Shown in pieces: positions 9,335 to 14,790 of a stretch of 14,790 nt of DNA. Below the pieces are notes generated by a model that was not told the DNA's origin, did not search any database, and saw only the letters and a list, made by a program, of their open reading frames with translations. The DNA comes from Deinococcus frigens DSM 12807 (GTDB lineage Bacteria > Deinococcota > Deinococci > Deinococcales > Deinococcaceae): the NCBI RefSeq assembly GCF_000701425.1, contig NZ_JNIW01000070.1, forward strand, positions 1-14,790. The letters run 5' to 3'. Each line of letters opens with the position of its first letter. Position 1 is the stretch's first letter. The position numbers and the translations under genes are program-made.

Positions 9335-9934
9335 ATGACCATCAAAGCGGTGTTCTGGGATATCGGCGGCGTCCTGCTGACCAACGGCTGGGACCGTGAG
9401 CAGCGTGCAGACGTGCTGGGGCGCTTTGGCCTGGACTCTGGCGAATTCACCGAGCGCCACAAGCTGGCCGCCCCGGAGCTGGAGCTGGGCCGCATGACCC
9501 TGGCCGAGTATATGGGGCAGACCCTCTTTTATACCCCGCGCGACTTTTCCCCTGACGACTTCCGCGCCGCGATGGAGGCCGAGAGCCAGCCGCACGCCGA
9601 CGCCCTGGCGCTGGCCCGCGAGCTGTCGAGCCGATGGCGCATGTACGCGCTGAACAACGAGGGCCACGACCTGAACGATCACCGCATCCAGACCTTCGGG
9701 TTGCACGACTGCCTGCTGGCCTTCTTCAGCTCGTGCTATCTGGGCGTCATGAAACCTAACCCGGCGATTTACCGTCTGGCCCTGCAACTCGCCAACGTGC
9801 GACCGGAGGAGGCCGTGATGATCGATGACCGCTCCCAGAACGCCGAGGCCGCCCGTTCGGTGGGCATGAGCGCCGTGCATTACCGGAACGCCGCGCAACT
9901 CCGGGAGGAGCTGGCGGCGCTGGGGGTGCAGTGA
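9335..9934 (+). CDS. HAD-superfamily hydrolase (YihX-like subfamily)
   Basis: A 199-aa soluble Rossmann-like hydrolase. Motif I is VFWDIGGVLL with nucleophile Asp9; the usual second Asp is Gly11, as in YihX-type sugar phosphatases (DLGN). An alpha-helical cap occupies roughly residues 18-90. Motif II is ALNNEG, where the usual Ser/Thr is Asn107. Motif III is Lys140 in GVMKPNPAIY, and motif IV is MIDDRSQN (Asp164, Asp165). Family members dephosphorylate small phosphoesters such as sugar phosphates; the substrate cannot be read from sequence. Loss of both the general-acid Asp and the motif II Ser/Thr makes activity less certain. The start is supported by the -10 box at 9323. It stands alone, divergent from mntH and convergent with darA. 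Confidence 0.88.
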   Translation: MTIKAVFWDIGGVLLTNGWDREQRADVLGRFGLDSGEFTERHKLAAPELELGRMTLAEYMGQTLFYTPRDFSPDDFRAAMEAESQPHADALALARELSSRWRMYALNNEGHDLNDHRIQTFGLHDCLLAFFSSCYLGVMKPNPAIYRLALQLANVRPEEAVMIDDRSQNAEAARSVGMSAVHYRNAAQLREELAALGVQ

Positions 9935-10140
9935 CCCTAGGGTGGGTGAGGCGGTCAGAGCATTTGTCAAAAGAGTTCTCCACTTTTGACCTAACGGGCG
10001 GGCGAGCGTCCTCATGGGCGTCTGTTCTGCCCAAGACAGTGAGTGAATTTTGCCGAGTATTTGGGACTTGCACAGCTCCGCAGGAGAGAACCGAAGCATC
10101 GGGAGTCTCTTTTCCCGCTGCTGTAACTCGGACAAGTGCT
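9935..10140. other. Intergenic region between convergent HAD and darA genes
   Basis: 206 bp with no supported gene. It contains the 8-bp inverted repeat at 9966-9990 and no classical terminator with a T run for either converging gene. Confidence 0.5.
9966..9990. repeat. 8-bp inverted repeat between convergent genes
   Basis: GTCAAAAG (9966-9973) and CTTTTGAC (9983-9990) are perfect inverted arms with a 9-nt spacer, 31 nt beyond the HAD stop. Neither side has a T run, so it is a poor intrinsic terminator. It could be a weak hairpin that stabilises the 3' end or a protein site. Function unknown. Confidence 0.5.
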
Positions 10141-10470
10141 CTAGACCTTCACGAACTCCTGCACGCCCATCACGAACATCACGGCCCCGCCCACCGGCAC
10201 CTCCACTGGATCGCTGACCAGGCCCTCGTTTTGCTCGCCCATCGGGACGCTGGGGGCCACCAGGCGGCTGCGGGTGCGGCAGGTCTGGCGCACGAAGCGT
10301 TTCAGGTCGTCCATTCGCTCGTCCGAGACGCCGATCATCAGGGTGGTATTGCCCTCGCGCAGAAAGCCGCCAGTGCTGGCAAGTTTGGTGACCTCGAAGG
10401 CATTTTCCGAGAGGACGCGCACCAGCGCCGTGGCGTCTGCATCCTGAATGACCGCGAGTACGAGCTTCAT
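10141..10470 (-). CDS. darA: Cyclic-di-AMP receptor, PII-like (DarA/PstA family)
   Basis: A 109-aa protein, the same length as Bacillus DarA and with its characteristic sequence: [20 protein letters not shown] at the N-terminus, [21 protein letters not shown] (28-48), the CRTRSR segment, then VAPSVPMGE and [12 protein letters not shown] towards the C-terminus. DarA proteins are PII-like homotrimers that bind c-di-AMP. Their downstream target is generally unresolved, and no partner gene is visible here. The ATG at 10470 is chosen over one four codons upstream because it matches the family start and lies 7 nt after a TATGCT -10 box (10478-10483). It lies 142 nt downstream of uvrD on the same strand, probably with its own promoter. 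Confidence 0.93.
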   Translation of the reverse strand: MKLVLAVIQDADATALVRVLSENAFEVTKLASTGGFLREGNTTLMIGVSDERMDDLKRFVRQTCRTRSRLVAPSVPMGEQNEGLVSDPVEVPVGGAVMFVMGVQEFVKV

Positions 10471-10477
10471 GAGGTAG

Positions 10478-10483
10478 AGCATA
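10478..10483 (-). promoter_or_regulatory. -10 box, leaderless start of darA
   Basis: TATGCT on the minus strand ends 7 nt before the ATG at 10470. The alternative upstream ATG at 10482 overlaps this box, which argues against it as the start. Confidence 0.6.
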
Positions 10484-10612
10484 GCAAAAGCGCTGTGAGC
10501 GGGCGGTCAGGGCTGTCTTTCGCCTGGCGGAGAGTCTGAAGGTCTTATTGTCTAAAGGCGGGATGCGCCATCAGACCATTGGACGCATTGACTGCGGCGT
10601 TCCCTGCGGCTC

Positions 10613-12834
<2,222 letters not shown>

Positions 12835-12838
<4 letters not shown>

Positions 12839-13488
12839 CGCCGGAGTCTAGCAGGGTTCATTCTGCTGGAGGCGTAATGTTTGAGAAACTGGGGGACGCC
12901 GGGTTGGCGGGCTGACCCATCAGCTTGTTCTCGCTGTCTTTCACGCACCAGCAGGCTGTACTCGTCCTGGGCGCAGATGAACGGGGTCAGGTTTTGGTCT
13001 GCGGCAATTCGCGCCGCCTCACGCACCTGCGCTGCGCTCAGGTTGGAGCAGCCGATGGCGCGCACCTGTCCGGCCTGCACCAGCTCGTGCAGGGTCTCCA
13101 GCGTGTCGGCCAGCGGCGTCTCCGGATCTGGACGGTGAAGCTGATACAGGTCGAGATGGTCGGTCCCCAGGCGCTTGAGGCTGGCGGCCAGCGCCTTTCG
13201 GATATAGGTGGGGCTGGCCCCCTGGCCCGCCTCGCCCATATCCAGCCCAAACTTGCTGGCCAGCACTACATTGTTCCGCTCCGTACCCAGCGCCTTGCCC
13301 AGCATCTCCTCCGAGCCGCCCCGATTGCCGTAAATGTCGGCGGTGTCGAACAGGGTGATGCCGTGGTCCAGCGCGGCCCGGACCACGGCGTTGGTGGCGG
13401 CCTGATCCAGCCTGCCGCCGAAGTTATTGCACCCCAGGCCCACCAGCGAGACTTCGGGGCCGCCCTTGCCGAGTTTGCGTTGCTTCAT
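12835..13488 (-). pseudogene. Aldo/keto reductase, C-terminal third missing
   Basis: The frame gives 217 residues from the ATG at 13488, where this family usually has about 310-330. The first ~187 residues are typical aldo/keto reductase: QLG-like start KQRKLGKGGPEVSLVGLGCNN, and the catalytic tetrad Asp48 and Tyr53 (FDTADIYG), Lys79 (ASKFG) and His118 (YQLHRP). They continue to DEYSLLVRERQRE. Homology then stops, and the last ~30 residues are unrelated sequence running into uvrD. The missing part holds the last barrel strands and the NADPH-binding loop, so activity is unlikely. A deletion fusing the gene to the uvrD upstream region is the simplest explanation. The frame stays open upstream to 13626, but family alignment and a CAGAAT box 7 nt upstream (13496-13501) favour 13488. 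Confidence 0.8.
12845..12850 (-). promoter_or_regulatory. -10 box, leaderless start of uvrD
   Basis: TAGACT on the minus strand ends exactly 6 nt before the GTG at 12838. It lies inside the non-homologous 3' tail of the broken reductase, so it may be original uvrD upstream DNA. I saw no 17-bp radiation/desiccation-response palindrome nearby. Confidence 0.6.
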
Positions 13489-13810
13489 GCGTTCAATTCT
13501 GAACCGAGTGGGCGCAGGCTCCATGAGGGAGGTGGCAAGCCACACCCAGGTCACGGTGTGATGGGAGCGAGAAGTTGCCACGCGGTCAGCCAGCCGGACG
13601 ACGTTGGGGTCAGGACTTCTGACCACGGGTGGCCTGTCTGTCTCAGCTCCGTGAAACGGTGCCGCAGCCCTGTTCGCGCTGATTCAAGACTGCCATCTCG
13701 ATCAGTCTGAGCTGGCCAGTTGGCACTGCGGATGAAGGACCTTGCTACACCATCGAATTTCCCCAGGACGCCTAGATCGCGCACCGAACCTTCGTCTGGA
13801 GAAAAGCGAA
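13489..13810. other. Gene-free stretch between the reductase remnant and tRNA-Ala
   Basis: About 320 bp with no supported gene on either strand. Open frames here are short and show no family features. Seen in it are a weak -10 box for the reductase (CAGAAT on the minus strand, 13496-13501) and a 6-bp inverted repeat GGTCAG/CTGACC (13608-13624). The stretch may contain further decayed sequence. Confidence 0.4.
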
Positions 13811-13814
13811 ACGA

Positions 13815-13844
13815 GAAAACCGCGCACCAGGCGCGGTCTTTTCT
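13815..13844 (-). terminator. Terminator of tRNA-Ala
   Basis: ACCGCGC (13819-13825) pairs with GCGCGGT (13831-13837) around a 5-nt loop, directly beyond the CCA end of the tRNA. On the minus strand the stem is followed by TTTTCTCGTTT, an intrinsic terminator tail. Confidence 0.85.
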
Positions 13845-13919
<75 letters not shown>

Positions 13920-13931
13920 TCAGCGGGGCGC

Positions 13932-13961
13932 AGATTAGCAGATGGCAGGTGCGCATGGCAA
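13932..13961 (-). promoter_or_regulatory. Promoter of tRNA-Ala
   Basis: On the minus strand TTGCCA (13956-13961) and TAATCT (13932-13937) are separated by 18 nt. The -10 box ends 12 nt before the mature 5' end of the tRNA, leaving a short leader for RNase P. Confidence 0.65.
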
Positions 13962-13995
13962 GTGGTGATCGTGACACCAGCAACCCCGATGGGCC

Positions 13996-14001
13996 GATAC
14001 T
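13996..14001 (+). promoter_or_regulatory. -10 box, leaderless start of the P450 fragment
   Basis: GATACT ends 6 nt before the ATG at 14008, the same spacing as other leaderless starts here. A GTGACA box lies 19 nt upstream (13971-13976), a little far for a -35. It diverges from the tRNA-Ala promoter. Confidence 0.45.
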
Positions 14002-14007
14002 GCACCC

Positions 14008-14436
14008 ATGACCGATTTGATAGGCTGGCCGCAGGGACCACGGGGACGCGGCCTACTTGGGGACCTGTTCCTGGGTAATGTGCCCGAGTTGCGGCGCGAC
14101 GCGTTGGGCTTCATGCGCCACGCGCGCGCGGCCTACGGTGACGTATTCCGGTTGCGTCTTGGCCCGCGCGACGTGCTGGTGGTGGCCGAACCCGCCGCCG
14201 CGCGTGAGGTTCTGGTGGACCAGGCGGCCCACTTCCGTAAGGGACGCGGCATCCAGAAGATGCGCGAGTTTCTGGGCGACGGCCTGCTGACCGCCGAGGG
14301 GCAGACCTGGCGCACGCACCGCCGCCTGATGCAGCCCGCCTTTCACCGCGCCGCCCTGTGCGATATGGCGGCGGCGATTGGTGAGGCGTGTGACCCGCTG
14401 CTGGCCCACCTTGAGGTGGCAACCCTGATGGCCTGA
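14008..14436 (+). pseudogene. Cytochrome P450, N-terminal third, interrupted by an IS4-type element
   Basis: 142 codons where a bacterial P450 needs about 400-450. Visible parts are the Pro/Gly-rich start (GWPQGPRGRG), AAYGDVFRLRLGPRDVLVV, the FRKGRGIQK segment, and the helix C motif WRTHRRLMQPAF, whose Trp101 and Arg105 normally contact the haem propionates. The I helix, the ExxR motif and the Cys haem loop are absent, so it cannot work as a P450. Recognisable sequence ends at about residue 134-136 (LLAHLE); the last few codons probably come from the insertion sequence. The style is close to the Deinococcus P450s of the CYP287 type, one of which hydroxylates carotenoids in deinoxanthin synthesis; that link is inference. 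The rest of the gene may lie beyond the element. Confidence 0.85.
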
Positions 14437-14790
14437 CAAATTTTATGAGAGCGGACGAAAAACGAGTTGCCAGCCGACTTCAAGGGTGGTTTGAGGAGGG
14501 GCATGAAGGCGTTTCCGCTGACCTGGTGGCTCAGGGTCAGGCCCGCCCTGGAGCGTCAGGTGAGAGAAGATTGCCTGACCACGGCTCAGCGCGTAATGAA
14601 CCGCCCAGAGACCGATCTTGAGGTAGCTCAGCGCCCGCCGCCAGTGGGGATCGACGTGTCGTCGATCCCCACGCTGCACCACCTCGATACCTTCGGAGAC
14701 GAGCAGCAAGGTCGCCACCGACAGCACCAGGATCAGGCGCTCCAGACTGGCGGCGTCGCGCAGCCTGGAATCTTCCAACCCGAACAGACC
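14412..14790 (-). mobile_element. Partial IS4-type insertion sequence (right edge; inner end approximate)
   Basis: The transposase stop at 14443 and the end of P450 homology near 14410 place the element's end at about 14411-14442. It continues off the right edge. The exact inverted repeat and target duplication cannot be set without the other end. Confidence 0.65.
14443..14790 (-). CDS. IS4-type transposase, C-terminal part (cut by window edge)
   Basis: The minus-strand frame is open from the window edge to the TAA at 14443-14445, 115 codons, beginning [19 protein letters not shown]. The segment combining GLEDSRLR, a hydrophobic [17 protein letters not shown] helix, [14 protein letters not shown] and a [18 protein letters not shown] tail resembles the C-terminus of IS4-family transposases common in Deinococcus. 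The catalytic DDE residues lie outside, so whether the protein is intact is unknown. It is antisense to the P450 fragment it interrupts. Confidence 0.8.
   Translation of the reverse strand, partial: GLFGLEDSRLRDAASLERLILVLSVATLLLVSEGIEVVQRGDRRHVDPHWRRALSYLKIGLWAVHYALSRGQAIFSHLTLQGGPDPEPPGQRKRLHAPPQTTLEVGWQLVFRPLS

Noticed and set aside
12839..12960. Radiation/desiccation-response motif upstream of uvrD
   Set aside because: No 17-bp TTATG...CATAA-type palindrome found by eye here or elsewhere in the window.
13489..13626. N-terminal extension of the aldo/keto reductase
   Set aside because: The family normally starts at the K-x-R-x-LG strand reached at 13488. The extra 46 residues show no similarity.

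Overview
The window looks like chromosomal DNA from a Deinococcus species. Four things point that way. The DNA is GC-rich. The PolA and UvrD proteins are, from memory, very close to the D. radiodurans ones. The order polA, small membrane protein, convergent mntH resembles the DR1707-DR1709 neighbourhood as I recall it. Many start codons sit 6-9 nt after a TANNNT-like -10 box with no Shine-Dalgarno site, which is the leaderless arrangement known from this genus. No database search was run.

Layout: the left edge (1 to about 120) is the 5' end of an IS630-type transposase gene. It is followed on the minus strand by an RhtA-like amino-acid exporter (129-998) and an alpha-glucan phosphorylase (1191-3716) with a strong terminator. 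A roughly 250-bp gap leads to a plus-strand pair, an unrecognised 164-aa protein (3967-4461) and DNA polymerase I (4495-7284), followed by a three-helix membrane protein (7452-7790). Convergent to these is the manganese transporter gene mntH (7813-9132, minus). Its promoter carries a DtxR/MntR-type operator between the -35 and -10 boxes, and an apparently leaderless 19-codon upstream ORF that overlaps the mntH start as ATGA. Next come a HAD-family hydrolase (9335-9934, plus), a c-di-AMP receptor DarA homologue (10141-10470, minus) and the UvrD helicase (10613-12838, minus). After these lie a truncated aldo/keto reductase (12835-13488, minus), tRNA-Ala(TGC) (13845-13919, minus) with promoter and terminator, and the N-terminal third of a cytochrome P450 gene (14008-14436, plus). 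The P450 gene is cut off by an IS4-type element that runs off the right edge.

Most of the window is ordinary housekeeping: DNA repair and replication (PolA, UvrD), manganese uptake (MntH, central to Deinococcus oxidative-stress resistance), glycogen breakdown (GlgP), second-messenger sensing (DarA) and efflux (RhtA). Gene decay is seen in the reductase and the P450. Insertion sequences at both extreme ends suggest the window may be an assembly contig that breaks at repeats. The most unusual signal is the mntH leader: a metal-regulated promoter feeding a leaderless mini-ORF that appears translationally coupled to the transporter.
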